Shown: positions 1-8,047, numbered from the stretch's first letter. The stretch: 21,316 nt of DNA from Chersky-822 sp035553055 (GCA_035553055.1 DATNEK010000012.1:1-21316), one strand, 5' to 3'. The notes: a model not told the origin generated them from the letters alone. Translations and numbers: made by a program.

Positions 1-20
1 GTAGGCGATGATGATCGACC

Positions 21-71
21 GTGTCCCTTCGCCTGCTGTATCTCATCCTTATCCGGCTCTGCGGCTGGCTT
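21..71 (+). pseudogene. N-terminal remnant of an integrase-type transposase
   Basis: A GTG-started stretch encodes MSLRLLYLILIRLCGWL. This closely resembles the N-terminus of a widespread actinobacterial transposase of the rve/integrase-core kind, which begins with a similar LRLLYLI..R.CGWL helix before its HTH region. The match stops after about 17 codons: the following residues are unrelated and the palindromic repeat at 126-200 begins soon after. It reads as a truncated mobile-element gene, not a working one. The family call rests on memory of the motif and the fragment is short, so confidence is moderate. Confidence 0.45.
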
Positions 72-125
72 CGCGGGCAAGCCGGGCAAGACCGGGGAGA
101 GTCAGCCGCGTCCGGAGCCCGGAGT

Positions 126-200
126 TTCATGATCTGGGAGAGTTTCCCACGCTATGCGCGGAAAACTCTCCCGCACACGAAAAGCCTCCCAGATCATGAA
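126..200. repeat. Compound palindromic repeat element (left copy)
   Basis: A perfect 15-bp inverted repeat, TTCATGATCTGGGAG (126-140) and CTCCCAGATCATGAA (186-200), encloses a second one. The inner arms are GGGAGAGTTTCC (136-147) and GGAAAACTCTCCC (160-172), with one bulged A. The GGGAG segment can pair with either partner, so two hairpins are mutually exclusive. Part of the inner unit (139-165) recurs at 21288-21314, which marks it as a dispersed repeat. It could be a REP-like or miniature inverted-repeat element; no coding capacity is visible. Confidence 0.6.
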
Positions 201-662
201 CCCGGTATCGGAATAATTGCCCGAAATGCCCGGGGCAAGCAGCAGCGGTCCGGCACTCCCGCGCGCCCAGGCACAACCACCAGCGCCCCCCTTATCACGC
301 CACGGCCCCTGCACCACCACCATCACCCCGCCAGCCATCACCACTCACACCACCACTGACCAGCACACACAAACCGGAAGCAGTCCCGCAGCCTCCCCTC
401 AAGTTCCTGGCATTGCGTCCGGGCTTGTCCGGGCCGCCACCGCCGAGCCGGGCGCAGCCGCCGCTCCCTGGCGCACCTGCCCCGCCGGCCGGACCCGGCC
501 ACCCCGGAAAGCTCGGCTACCCCAAGCACTCCTGCGCTCAGTCCGTCCGATGCGACCTTGCAAAGACTCTGGGGCTGTGGTGGCGTGGTCGCGGAAGATC
601 GCCGCGTGGGCTCTCCGGGCAACTGCCCGGACGGCGGCACCGCGGCTGGCACGGAAGGCGCG
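201..662. other. Stretch without a supportable gene
   Basis: Open frames exist on both strands because the DNA is GC-rich. None shows the third-position GC bias of the genes further on, a credible start with a ribosome binding site, or a recognisable motif. A CAC/ACC-rich low-complexity patch lies at about 310-357. The right end probably holds degraded upstream sequence of the discoidin-like tail at 663-734. Confidence 0.5.
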
Positions 663-734
663 ACGCCGGTCGGTACGAAGCGGGCGACCGGGTACGGCTA
701 TTCACTCTGGGAATTCCAGGTCTTCGGTAACTGA
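663..734 (+). pseudogene. C-terminal remnant of a discoidin/CBM32-like domain
   Basis: The frame ending at the TGA of 732-734 finishes with GTKRATGYGYSLWEFQVFGN. This is very like the last strand of F5/8 type C (discoidin, CBM32) domains at the end of secreted glycoside hydrolases (R-x-T-x-x-G-Y-S-L-W-E-F-x-V-x-G). The same frame stays open upstream, but that part does not resemble the domain, so only the tail survives or the rest lies in shifted frames. A strong hairpin 24 nt past the stop fits the end of a former gene. The fragment is short; call moderately sure. Confidence 0.45.
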
Positions 735-757
735 CACCTATTGACCTTTATCGCATA

Positions 758-796
758 GCACCCTCACGGCGCTGAGAGGCGGCGCCGTGAGGGTGC
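758..796 (+). terminator. Perfect 15-bp stem-loop, probable terminator
   Basis: GCACCCTCACGGCGC (758-772) is exactly complementary to 782-796, with a 9-nt loop. No T-run follows, which is common for actinobacterial terminators. It lies 24 nt beyond the stop of the discoidin-like remnant, so it most likely ended that gene; the structure is symmetrical and could also act on the other strand, about 245 nt downstream of the RCC1 gene. Confidence 0.5.
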
Positions 797-1040
797 GTCG
801 ATTCGGGTTACTACTTGCTGGGAATGAACCCAGGTCTCGGTAAAGCCTGCTGCCTTTCCAGAATAACTGCTCACATCATCACAATCACCGTATTGAATCA
901 TGCGACACGATTGGTTGCAGCGGTTCTGGCAATAGCGTCACGATTATGTCGATAGCGTGCCGCGTCTTCTAGCTCCCGCAGGGCGGGCGAGCAGATTTTG
1001 CGTAATCCCTTGGTCCACTGCTGACCGGAAACTAGCAATC

Positions 1041-2258
1041 CTAGGCCGGGGTTTGCTGGACGATGACCAAGCTGTGCCTTGTCGTCGGGCCAGTCGGCAG
1101 CTTGACAGCGATCAGACCCGCCGGGATCAGCACGACCACGGGTACGTCGCTGTTGCGGAGGGAGCCATCGCCAAGCTGGGCGACCTGGTTGTGTCCCCAG
1201 GCGAGTTCCTGCCCGCTGGAGGTCAGGGCCAGGCTGAATCCGCCGCCCGCACTGATCGCCGTCACGTGATCGCCGGCCGGGATGCGAACCTGGGTCGGGA
1301 GATCGCGTTTCTTCGTGCTGCCGTCGCCGAGCTGGCCAAAGTCGCCGCGGCCCCACGCCAGGACCTCGCCGGCCGAGGTGAGCGCCACGCTGTGCTGGCT
1401 CCCCGCGCCGATCGCGGCGATCTTGACGCCGGCGGGCAGTTTGGGCAGCCTGACCCGGACCGGCGAGAAGACGCTCTTGGTCTTCCCGTCGCCGAGCTGG
1501 CCGAAGCCGCCGTCGCCCCAGGCCATGATCTGGCCGGTCGAGGTTAGAGCCAGGCAATGGTAGCCGCCATTGGCGATCGCGGTGATCTTGATGCCCTTGG
1601 GCAGATTCACCCTGACCGGGATCTCGCTGGCCTTCGCAAAGCCAGTGCCGAGCTGCCCAGAGCCGTTAGAACCCCAGGTCAGGACGTGTCCGCCGACGGT
1701 GAGAGCGACGCTGTAGTTGTAGCTGGTCCCGATCGCGACGACCTTGGTGCCCTTTGGCAGCCGCACGGCGACCGGCGTGTTCGTCGACTGCTTGCTGCCG
1801 TCGCCGAGTTCGCCGTACTCATTAGTACCCCAGGCGTAGACCTTGCCGGTCGAGGTTACCGCCATGCTGTCGTCGTCGCCGGCCGCTATCGCCGTCACCA
1901 CAACTTTATTGGGCAGGTGCACAGGGACGGGGACAGCGCTGTTTGAGTTAGTACCGTCGCCAAGCTCGCCTTCAGAGTTGTTGCCCCAGGCCAGCACCTG
2001 TCCTGTGGAGGTGAGCGCTAGCGAGTGCTTGCCGCCAGTCGCGACCGCCACGACCGTGACTGTCGTCGGCAGCGTCACCGCGACCGGAAGGTCACTGTTC
2101 GCGGCCTGGCCATTGCCAAGCTGGCCGGAGCGACCGTTTCCCCAGGCTTGCAGCGACCCGCCGAGCGTCGCCGCCTGGCTGCCTTGGCCAGCGAACATGA
2201 TGATACCTGTGAGAACCGCGAGGCTCAGCGTTGCCGCGCGGCAAGATTTCCTAATCAT
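1041..2258 (-). CDS. Secreted RCC1-repeat beta-propeller protein
   Basis: A 405-residue exported protein predicted to fold as a seven-bladed RCC1-type propeller. The N-terminus is a signal peptide: basic MIRKSCR, a hydrophobic core at about 9-23, and a likely cleavage after GQGSQA near residue 29. Seven units of the form xAWGxxxxGxLGxG follow at roughly 50-residue spacing, starting at residue 38, each ending in a blade with SLALTSTG-like wording. The ATG at 2258 is preferred because AAAGGA precedes it at good spacing; an in-frame start 12 codons upstream lacks this and would hide the signal peptide. Bacterial secreted RCC1 proteins are mostly uncharacterised; adhesion or protein binding outside the cell is plausible but not shown here. 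The gene stands alone. The 797-1040 stretch beyond its stop holds nothing I can identify. Confidence 0.88.
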   Translation of the reverse strand: MIRKSCRAATLSLAVLTGIIMFAGQGSQAATLGGSLQAWGNGRSGQLGNGQAANSDLPVAVTLPTTVTVVAVATGGKHSLALTSTGQVLAWGNNSEGELGDGTNSNSAVPVPVHLPNKVVVTAIAAGDDDSMAVTSTGKVYAWGTNEYGELGDGSKQSTNTPVAVRLPKGTKVVAIGTSYNYSVALTVGGHVLTWGSNGSGQLGTGFAKASEIPVRVNLPKGIKITAIANGGYHCLALTSTGQIMAWGDGGFGQLGDGKTKSVFSPVRVRLPKLPAGVKIAAIGAGSQHSVALTSAGEVLAWGRGDFGQLGDGSTKKRDLPTQVRIPAGDHVTAISAGGGFSLALTSSGQELAWGHNQVAQLGDGSLRNSDVPVVVLIPAGLIAVKLPTGPTTRHSLVIVQQTPA

Positions 2259-2350
2259 TGTCGTCCTTTCCGGGGTGTCCTGATTGACACCCAATATTTG
2301 AGGCTAATTGAGGTGTCTTCGATTCACCGAGTGATGCATAATGGGCTTAT

Positions 2351-2890
2351 GCGGTCATCGCGAGTATCTTCCTGAAGTCTGGTCTGGCCGACGTGGGCGC
2401 GATCGGCGTCGGCGGGTTACTCGCCGAATCCGTTGGTATCGCCGCAGCCCCCACAGACGCCCGCCCGGTCTCCGCCGTTCCGTTTATGGCACCCATCAGG
2501 CGGGGATCGCTACTCCGGCGCAGAATTACCTGTAACTTCGCTCCTTCGACTTTGTAGGCGAGTCGCTCGCGGACCTGAAGCGGCTCTTTGCTTATATATG
2601 GACTGACGCGGCAGCCCGCATTTCGGTTGGCAAGAATGTCGGACCAATTAGTATGGGTAACGGGCCGCCGGTCGATACCAGCGATGCGATCGGCCTCGGG
2701 CCGTCCAGCCTGACCGCGGCTCGTACCTGGTCGCGCGGCGGATCCAGATCGCGCTCGAGATCTGGGACACCACGCCGCTGATCGGCCAGCAGCAGACGAT
2801 CGGCCGGGAGAAACTCGGCGGCGCATTGCTGCCGGTCATGCCGCCGACCGCGCACCGCCTGCTGGCGTCGCTTCGGTTGCGGTCAGGGGG
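2351..2890 (+). pseudogene. Degraded Dyp-type peroxidase (EfeB-like) pseudogene
   Basis: Three frames in order spell a Dyp-type haem peroxidase. Frame one (from 2351) gives a signal-peptide-like GLADVGAIGVGGLLAESVG. After a one-base loss near 2483-2487, frame two gives VYGTHQAGIATPAQ, the hallmark N-terminal motif of exported Dyp peroxidases, then a TAA at 2533-2535. It continues past the stop through GLGPSSLT. At about 2715 it jumps to frame three with RGSYLVARRIQI, EIWDTTPL and QQTIGREKLGGALL, the family's C-terminal haem-pocket region, then PVMPPTAH. The middle of the enzyme (on the order of 150-200 residues, including the GxxDG motif) is deleted. Such enzymes are Tat-exported peroxidases or dye-decolorising enzymes. 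This copy cannot work. It ends against the 3' end of the leftward coxL. Confidence 0.8.
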
Positions 2891-5240
2891 TGCTTTGCTG
2901 GAGCGCGCACCAGACGGCGGCGGGGGTGAGTGGCATGTCAGCGTGCCTGACGCCGAACGGTGCCAGCGCGTCGATCACCGAGTTGACCACGGCGGCCGGC
3001 GAGCCGACGGTGGCGGACTCGCCGATGCCCTTGGCGCCGATCGGGTGGTGCGGCGACGGGGTGACTGTCGCGCCAAGCTCAGGCGACGGGCACTCGACCG
3101 CCGTCGGCAGCAGGTAGTCCATGAAGGATCCGGCCAGGCAGTTGCCTTCGGCGTCGAACGCGATGATCTGCATGAGCGCTATGCCGATACCGTCGGCCAG
3201 GCCGCGGTGCACCTGCCCGTCCACGATCGTCGGGTTGATCCGCACGCCGCAGTCGTCGACCGCGATGAACCTGCGCACGGTGACCTCGCCGGTACCCGGG
3301 TCTACGTCGGTGACGCAGATGTACGCGCCGAACGGGAACGTCAGGTTCGGCGGGTTGTACACAGTCATCGCGTCGAGGTGGCCCTCGATGTCGGCGCCGA
3401 GGTCAAGGCCGGAGTGCGCGGCCAGTGCGATCTCAGCGATCCCGCGCGCCTGCCCGGGGTCGCCCTTCACGCGCCAGGTGCCGTCGGCCCACTCCAGGTC
3501 GTCGGGCGAGGCCTCGAGCATCGCGGCCGCCACCAGCCTGGCCCGCTCGCGCACCTTCCGCGCCGCCACGACAGCGGCGGCTCCGGACACGGCCGTTGAC
3601 CTGGAGCCGTAGGTTCCGAGCCCGAACGGGGTCCGGTCGGTGTCGCCGTGCACCACTTCGACGTCGTCAGGCGACAGGCCGAGTTCGGCGGCCACGATCG
3701 ATGCGAACGTGGTCTCGTGGCCCTGGCCCTGGGTCTGGCAGGAGACGGCGAGCACCGCTTTGCCTGTGGGGTGGATGCGCAGGTCGGCCCCGTCGGCCAT
3801 GCCGAGGCCGAGTATGTCCATCTGATGCTTCGGTCCGGCGCCGACGCCCTCTGTGAAGAAGCTGACGCCGATGCCCATGTACTCGCCGCGACCGCGCCGC
3901 TCGGCCTGTTCTTCCCGCAGCTCGGCGTACCCAGCGATGTCCATGGCGGCCCGCAGCGCTCGCGGGTAGTCGCCCGAGTCGTACACAAGGCCGGTCGGGC
4001 ACGTGTAAGGGAACTGCTCGGGGCGCAGCAGGTTCTTCATCCGCAGTTCGGCCGGGTCCATCCCAAGCTCACGGGCCAGCAGGTCGACCATGCGCTCGAT
4101 CAGGTAGACCGCCTCGGTGATGCGGAACGAGCACGAGTAGGCGACGCCGCCGGGTGCTTTGTTGGTGTAGACGCCGGTGACCTCGCAGTAGGCGGCGCGC
4201 AGGTTGTAGGAGCCGGTGAAGATGTGGAAGAACCCGGCGGGGAACTTCGTCGGCTGCGCGGCGCCGTTGAACGCGCCGTGGTCGGCGAGCACGGTCGCGC
4301 GCAGCGCGAGTATGTCGCCGTCGCGTGTCGCGGCGATTTCGCCGCGCATGTGGTAGTCGCGGGCGAACGAGGTCGACATGAGGTTCTCCGACCGGTCCTC
4401 GACCCACTTGACCGGCTTGCCGGTGATGATCGAGCCCGCGATCGCGCACAGGTAGCCCGGATAGATCGGTGCCTTGTTGCCGAAGCCGCCGCCGACGTCC
4501 GGAGACACGACCCGGATCTTGTGCTCAGGCAGGCCGGTGATCATCGCGAACAGCGTCCGGTGAGCGTGTGGCGCCTGGCTCGTCGACCAGATCGTCAGCT
4601 TGCCGCTGACCTCGTCCATGTTGACGACCGCACCGCAGGTCTCCAGCGGTGCCGGATGCGACCTCGGGTACAGCAAGTCCTGCTCGATCACGACCTCAGC
4701 CCGCTCGAACAGCGCCTCAGTGGCTGTTTTGTCGCCCGCCGCCCAGTCGAAGATCTTGTTGTCGGATCGCTGATCGAGATCGTCCCTTATGACCGGCGCG
4801 TCGGGATCGAGCGCCCTGGTCGCGTCGACTACGACAGGCAGCGGTTCGTATTCAACGTTGATCAACTCAAGCGCGTCGCGCGCCGAGTACCGATCCCTGG
4901 CGACAACGAAAGCGACTTCCTGGCCCTGGAACCGCACCTTGTCGGTGGCCAGTACCGCCTGCACGTCGGCGGACAGCGTGGGCATCCAGGCCATGCCGCG
5001 CTCGGCGAGCATCTCGCCGGTGATCACGGCCTCTACCATCGGGTGCGCGGCCGCGGCGGCGGTATCGATCGAGACAATCCTGGCGTGAGCCAGCGGGCTG
5101 CGCAGGATCGCGCCGTGCAGCATGCCAGGCAGCGAGATGTCGTCGACGAAGGCGCCCTTGCCGCGGATGAACCGCGCGTCCTCCTTGCGGGCGACCGGCC
5201 CGCCGAGATCTTTCGGCCTGAAATAAAGATCACCGGTCAC
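2883..5240 (-). CDS. coxL: Form I aerobic CO dehydrogenase large subunit, leftward copy
   Basis: Molybdenum subunit of the aerobic CO dehydrogenase (CO + H2O to CO2 + 2 e- + 2 H+), 785 residues against about 800 in the family. Seen: the N-terminal DARFIRGKGAFVDDI and LPGMLHGAILRSPLAHARI of the xanthine oxidase fold, QAPH near 222, GGGFGNKAPIYPGY near 250-262, the form I loop AYSCSFR at 367-373 with the expected copper-ligating Cys370, and GAKGIGES near the C-terminus with the likely catalytic Glu741. Form II enzymes would carry AYRGAGR. The loop has Ser where the other CoxL here and the usual form I enzyme have Arg. It starts at a GTG that overlaps the coxS stop by 4 bp. It is the last gene of coxM-coxS-coxL. 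The Ser could alter rate or substrate; a role other than CO oxidation is not excluded. Confidence 0.92.
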   Translation of the reverse strand: MTGDLYFRPKDLGGPVARKEDARFIRGKGAFVDDISLPGMLHGAILRSPLAHARIVSIDTAAAAAHPMVEAVITGEMLAERGMAWMPTLSADVQAVLATDKVRFQGQEVAFVVARDRYSARDALELINVEYEPLPVVVDATRALDPDAPVIRDDLDQRSDNKIFDWAAGDKTATEALFERAEVVIEQDLLYPRSHPAPLETCGAVVNMDEVSGKLTIWSTSQAPHAHRTLFAMITGLPEHKIRVVSPDVGGGFGNKAPIYPGYLCAIAGSIITGKPVKWVEDRSENLMSTSFARDYHMRGEIAATRDGDILALRATVLADHGAFNGAAQPTKFPAGFFHIFTGSYNLRAAYCEVTGVYTNKAPGGVAYSCSFRITEAVYLIERMVDLLARELGMDPAELRMKNLLRPEQFPYTCPTGLVYDSGDYPRALRAAMDIAGYAELREEQAERRGRGEYMGIGVSFFTEGVGAGPKHQMDILGLGMADGADLRIHPTGKAVLAVSCQTQGQGHETTFASIVAAELGLSPDDVEVVHGDTDRTPFGLGTYGSRSTAVSGAAAVVAARKVRERARLVAAAMLEASPDDLEWADGTWRVKGDPGQARGIAEIALAAHSGLDLGADIEGHLDAMTVYNPPNLTFPFGAYICVTDVDPGTGEVTVRRFIAVDDCGVRINPTIVDGQVHRGLADGIGIALMQIIAFDAEGNCLAGSFMDYLLPTAVECPSPELGATVTPSPHHPIGAKGIGESATVGSPAAVVNSVIDALAPFGVRHADMPLTPAAVWCALQQSTP

Positions 5241-5710
5241 TCTTGATCACGGGCCTGATGCTCAGCGGCCCACCGGACCGATCGGACGATGTTCTCATAG
5301 CCGGTGCACCGGCAGATCTGGCCGGACAGCGCCTCTCGGATCTCGGCATCGGACGGGTCGGGGTTATGGTCGAGCAGCCACTTCGCCGTCAGCATCATTC
5401 CGGGGGTGCAGAAGCCGCATTGCAATCCATGGCAGTGCGCGAACGCATGCTGCACCGGATCGAGCCCGCCGTCGTCGCCAAGCCCTTCGACGGTCGTTAC
5501 CCGCCGTCCGTCGGCCATGGCGGCAAGCACCGTGCACGACTTCACCGGTGTCTCGTCGAGCCAGAGCACGCAGGCGCCGCAGTTGGATGTGTCGCATCCC
5601 CAGTGGGAGCCGGTCAGGCCAAGTTCATCGCGGACGAAATGGATCAGTAGTAGCCGCGGCTCGATGACCCTGGCGTACTCGGTGCCGTTGACGTTGACCG
5701 TGATCTGCAC
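5237..5710 (-). CDS. coxS: CO dehydrogenase small (2Fe-2S) subunit, leftward copy
   Basis: Iron-sulfur subunit of 157 residues that carries electrons from the molybdenum centre to FAD. Both expected clusters are visible. The plant-type ferredoxin site is formed by Cys39, Cys44, Cys47 (CDTSNCGAC) and Cys59. The C-terminal four-helix site is formed by Cys98, Cys101 (QCGFCTPGM) and Cys133, Cys135 (ICRCTGY). The start is GTG, one base beyond the coxM stop, and the stop overlaps the coxL start, so all three are translationally coupled. Length and motifs are complete, with no sign of decay. Confidence 0.93.
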   Translation of the reverse strand: MQITVNVNGTEYARVIEPRLLLIHFVRDELGLTGSHWGCDTSNCGACVLWLDETPVKSCTVLAAMADGRRVTTVEGLGDDGGLDPVQHAFAHCHGLQCGFCTPGMMLTAKWLLDHNPDPSDAEIREALSGQICRCTGYENIVRSVRWAAEHQARDQE

Positions 5711-5711
5711 C

Positions 5712-6584
5712 TCAGGCCACCCCGCTAGCTCGGGTTACGGCGCGGCGCAGCGCGCGGACAGTCAGTTCGCAGGCGAGGTGGCGCTTGTACTCGGCCGGGC
5801 CGCGCTGGTCGGAGACGGGGCGGCAATGCTCGGCCGCGATCTGACCGGCCCTGGCGTAGCTTTCCTCCGACGCGGGCACGCCGCGCAAGAACTCCTCGGC
5901 GGGCTCGGCCGAGAAGTGCTCGGCGCCGACGGCCGTCAAGCCGATCCCCGCCTCCCTGATCCGTGTCCCGTCAAGCCAGACAGCGGCGCCTGCCGCTCCG
6001 ACCGGCCAGTCACCGACCCGGCGACCGACCTTCTCGTACGCGCTGCCGCCGCCTGGTTCGATCGCGATCGCGATCTCGGTGAGCATCTCGCCATGAGCCA
6101 CGACGGTCTCGTACGGCCCGACGTGGAACTGCCTGGCCGGGACCGTCCTCGCGCCGTCAAGGCTGACGATCACCATCGTCGCCTTGAGCGCGGCGAACGC
6201 GGCCGACAGATCCTCGGAAGGATCGGCCTGGCAGAGCGACCCGCCGACCGTGCCCCACAGCCGCACGATCGGGTCGGCGATAACTCGCTCGGCGTCGTGC
6301 AAGATCGCGCAGTGCTGCCCGGCGATCGCTGAGCTGAGCAAGTCGGCGTGCCTTGTCATCGCGCCGATCCTGAGCTGGCCCCCGGCGACCTTGATGTAGC
6401 GGAGTTCGGTCAGCGCGTTGATATCGATCAGCGTCTCCGGTTGCGCCAGCCTGAGCTTCATCATCGGGATCAGGCTGTGTCCGCCGGCCAGGATCCTGGC
6501 CTCGGGCCCGAACCTGGCCAGCAGTGTAAGCGCGTGCTCGACGCTGGTGGCCTTCTCATACTCGACGTACGCGGGAACCTGCAT
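5712..6584 (-). CDS. coxM: CO dehydrogenase medium (FAD) subunit, leftward copy
   Basis: FAD-binding subunit of 290 residues, of the vanillyl-alcohol-oxidase/PCMH fold, passing electrons out of the enzyme. The two flavin-binding loops are AGGHSLIP (33-40) and TVGGSLCQADP (112-122). A C-terminal CO-dehydrogenase flavoprotein domain ends in PAEYKRHLACELTVRALRRA. The ATG at 6584 is chosen over one seven codons upstream because GGGGAGGA precedes it at proper spacing and MQVPAYVEY matches where the fold begins. It is the first gene of the leftward operon, 72 bp from the divergent LysR-type gene. Confidence 0.92.
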   Translation of the reverse strand: MQVPAYVEYEKATSVEHALTLLARFGPEARILAGGHSLIPMMKLRLAQPETLIDINALTELRYIKVAGGQLRIGAMTRHADLLSSAIAGQHCAILHDAERVIADPIVRLWGTVGGSLCQADPSEDLSAAFAALKATMVIVSLDGARTVPARQFHVGPYETVVAHGEMLTEIAIAIEPGGGSAYEKVGRRVGDWPVGAAGAAVWLDGTRIREAGIGLTAVGAEHFSAEPAEEFLRGVPASEESYARAGQIAAEHCRPVSDQRGPAEYKRHLACELTVRALRRAVTRASGVA

Positions 6585-6638
6585 CCGTCCTCCCCAGGCC
6601 AGCACAGTGTACGAGGTCAGCGGAGGCTGGCCGGATAC

Positions 6639-6661
6639 GTGATAATCGAAAGGGTTATGAC
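6639..6661. promoter_or_regulatory. Candidate LysR operator in the divergent promoter
   Basis: GTGATAA (6639-6645) and TTATGAC (6655-6661) form an inverted repeat with one mismatch around a 9-nt spacer. It overlaps the regulator's own start codon within the divergent coxM/lysR region, where LysR-type proteins usually bind and autoregulate. The spacing is not the textbook T-N11-A, so this is a suggestion only. Confidence 0.3.
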
Positions 6662-7604
6662 CCTTACCCAGTTGAACGCGTTTGTGCTCGTGGCCAGGCT
6701 AGGTTCGGTCACCGCGGCGGCGAACGCGCTCGGCGTCAGCGAGCCAGCGGTGTCGCAGGCGCTCGCGGCGCTACGGATCCATCTTGGTGACCAGCTCGTG
6801 AGCCGCGGGCCGGCTGGCATGACGCTCACCGCTGGCGGCTCAAGGCTGCTCGCGACCGCCTCGCAGATCGTGGTGCTCGGGGCTGAGGCTCATGCCGCCG
6901 TCCGCGCCGCGCAGGGTGCTCCCGAGCAGCTCAGGGTCGTCGCGAGCTCGACGGTCGCCGAATTCGTTACCTCTCCGCTGGTCGAGGCGTTCACGAAGCG
7001 GTTCGCCGCCGGGCTTGAGGTCACCTCGGGAGTCGCGGTGACCAAGGAGATGGCGGTGCTGGTCGCCAACCGGCTGGCCGACGTGGCCATCGGCCCCGAC
7101 GTGGCGGCCGAGGCTGACCTGCCGGTAGTAAGCGAACCGATATTCAAGTACCGGTTCGTGGTCGTCGGTTCCGGCCACGGCAAGCCACCGGGAGGCGCGC
7201 ACCAGTGGCGGTGGCTAGTCGGCCCGTCGGCGACCGATCCGGGCAGTGATGTCGGGCAGTTCCTCGCCCGGCTGCGCGTGCCCGATGAGCGCATCGGCGT
7301 CTACCAGAGCCATACCGCGGCTTGGGCGGCGGCCGCGGATGGCGCGGGCGTATCGGTTGCTGTCGAGCACCTGGTCGCGCAGCAGTTGCGCAGGGGTGAG
7401 CTTTCCCTTATCGAGGTGCCTGGTTCGCCCTGGCAAGGATGCTGGTACGCCACGATGCTCGAGCGCCAGCAGCGCAGCACGGTAGCGAGTTCGCTGCGCC
7501 GGTTCCTGAGCACACCTGAGGCGATGCGGCTCATGCGCTCGCCGGCCGCCGGTGTCCCGCCGTCCCGCTTCCGCCCTCCGGTCTACGTCACGATCTGGAG
7601 CTAG
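6657..7604 (+). CDS. LysR-type transcriptional regulator of the cox genes
   Basis: A 315-residue LysR family protein. Residues 1-60 are the winged helix-turn-helix (LTQLNAFVLVARLGSVTAAA, then VSEPAVSQALAALRIHLGDQL); an effector-binding domain follows from about residue 85. It lies between and divergent to the two CO dehydrogenase sets, so it most likely controls one or both; the inducing signal cannot be read from sequence. The ATG at 6657 has GAAAGGG just upstream, though very close. A GTG at 6639 with GGAGG 12 nt before it is an alternative and would add six residues. The C-terminal tail after about residue 290 is basic and proline-rich. Confidence 0.9.
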   Translation: MTLTQLNAFVLVARLGSVTAAANALGVSEPAVSQALAALRIHLGDQLVSRGPAGMTLTAGGSRLLATASQIVVLGAEAHAAVRAAQGAPEQLRVVASSTVAEFVTSPLVEAFTKRFAAGLEVTSGVAVTKEMAVLVANRLADVAIGPDVAAEADLPVVSEPIFKYRFVVVGSGHGKPPGGAHQWRWLVGPSATDPGSDVGQFLARLRVPDERIGVYQSHTAAWAAAADGAGVSVAVEHLVAQQLRRGELSLIEVPGSPWQGCWYATMLERQQRSTVASSLRRFLSTPEAMRLMRSPAAGVPPSRFRPPVYVTIWS

Positions 7605-7773
7605 CTAGCGCACCGTCAATCGGACCTGTCGGGTACATGGTAGAAAGGCCGTACTTCCTGCCGTATTAAGCAGTAGCTTATTAGCCGGTTGCAGGGCTAT
7701 CTGGCCAGGAGAAGTATCGAGTGCGCCGCAGGTGAGTATGCCGAGCGGCCCGTCCGAATGCCGGGAGCGTGCC

Positions 7774-8016
7774 ATGCGAATAGAGTCCGACGGGCATAGC
7801 CACGGGAACCCGCGACTGTACGAACTGATCGAGCACGCGCCGAAGACCGGCAAGAGCCCGACCGTCTGGGCCTGGCCTGAGCTGATCGACTATCTGAAGA
7901 TCGCTGGCCAGCCGGTACCGGGTCCCTGGCCACCGCACCAGGAGCCGCGGCCGAACCCGGAAGAGGACACAATGCCGGTCGCGGTCGCCGACACCCATGA
8001 AGCAGAAAAATCCTGA
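7774..8016 (+). CDS. Small protein of unknown function heading the rightward cox operon
   Basis: An 80-residue ORF. I recognise no family. It is hydrophilic, with an aromatic middle (PTVWAWPELIDYLKIAG), a proline-rich stretch (PGPWPPHQEPRPNPEED) and no signal peptide or membrane segment. Codons in the middle show the GC-rich third position typical of real genes here. GGGAG lies seven bases before the ATG; a GTG at 7732 has no such site. It ends 31 nt before coxM with no terminator visible, so it probably shares the transcript. The preceding 7605-7773 region has no gene and must contain the operon's promoter. It could be a cox-specific accessory peptide or merely a leader ORF. Confidence 0.6.
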   Translation: MRIESDGHSHGNPRLYELIEHAPKTGKSPTVWAWPELIDYLKIAGQPVPGPWPPHQEPRPNPEEDTMPVAVADTHEAEKS

Positions 8017-8047
8017 TCCGTCGCCGAATAGCACAGGGAGGATCGAC

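Noticed and set aside
126..200. CRISPR-like repeat
   Set aside because: There is a single palindromic unit, no spaced array and no cas gene in the window.
310..357. CAC/ACC-rich run, considered as a His-rich metal-binding peptide
   Set aside because: No supported gene contains it; it reads as low-complexity DNA.
217..744. 175-codon plus-strand frame
   Set aside because: Poor codon bias, low-complexity Pro/Thr/Ala/Arg content and no ribosome binding site; the one protein-like piece near its end lies in a different frame.
898..1040. Minus-strand frame with a protein-like end (RELEDAARYRHNRDAIA)
   Set aside because: The frame runs out of the RCC1 gene's antiphase, has no start of its own and no family match; at most a trace of something lost.
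2826..3599. 257-codon plus-strand frame antisense to the coxL end
   Set aside because: Its first residues are the tail of the Dyp-peroxidase pseudogene; the rest is a shadow of coxL.
3648..5246. 532-codon open frame on the plus strand across the leftward coxL/coxS region
   Set aside because: It is exactly antisense to coxL, whose motifs are unmistakable. Long antisense frames arise from GC-rich third positions, and this one has no recognisable domain.
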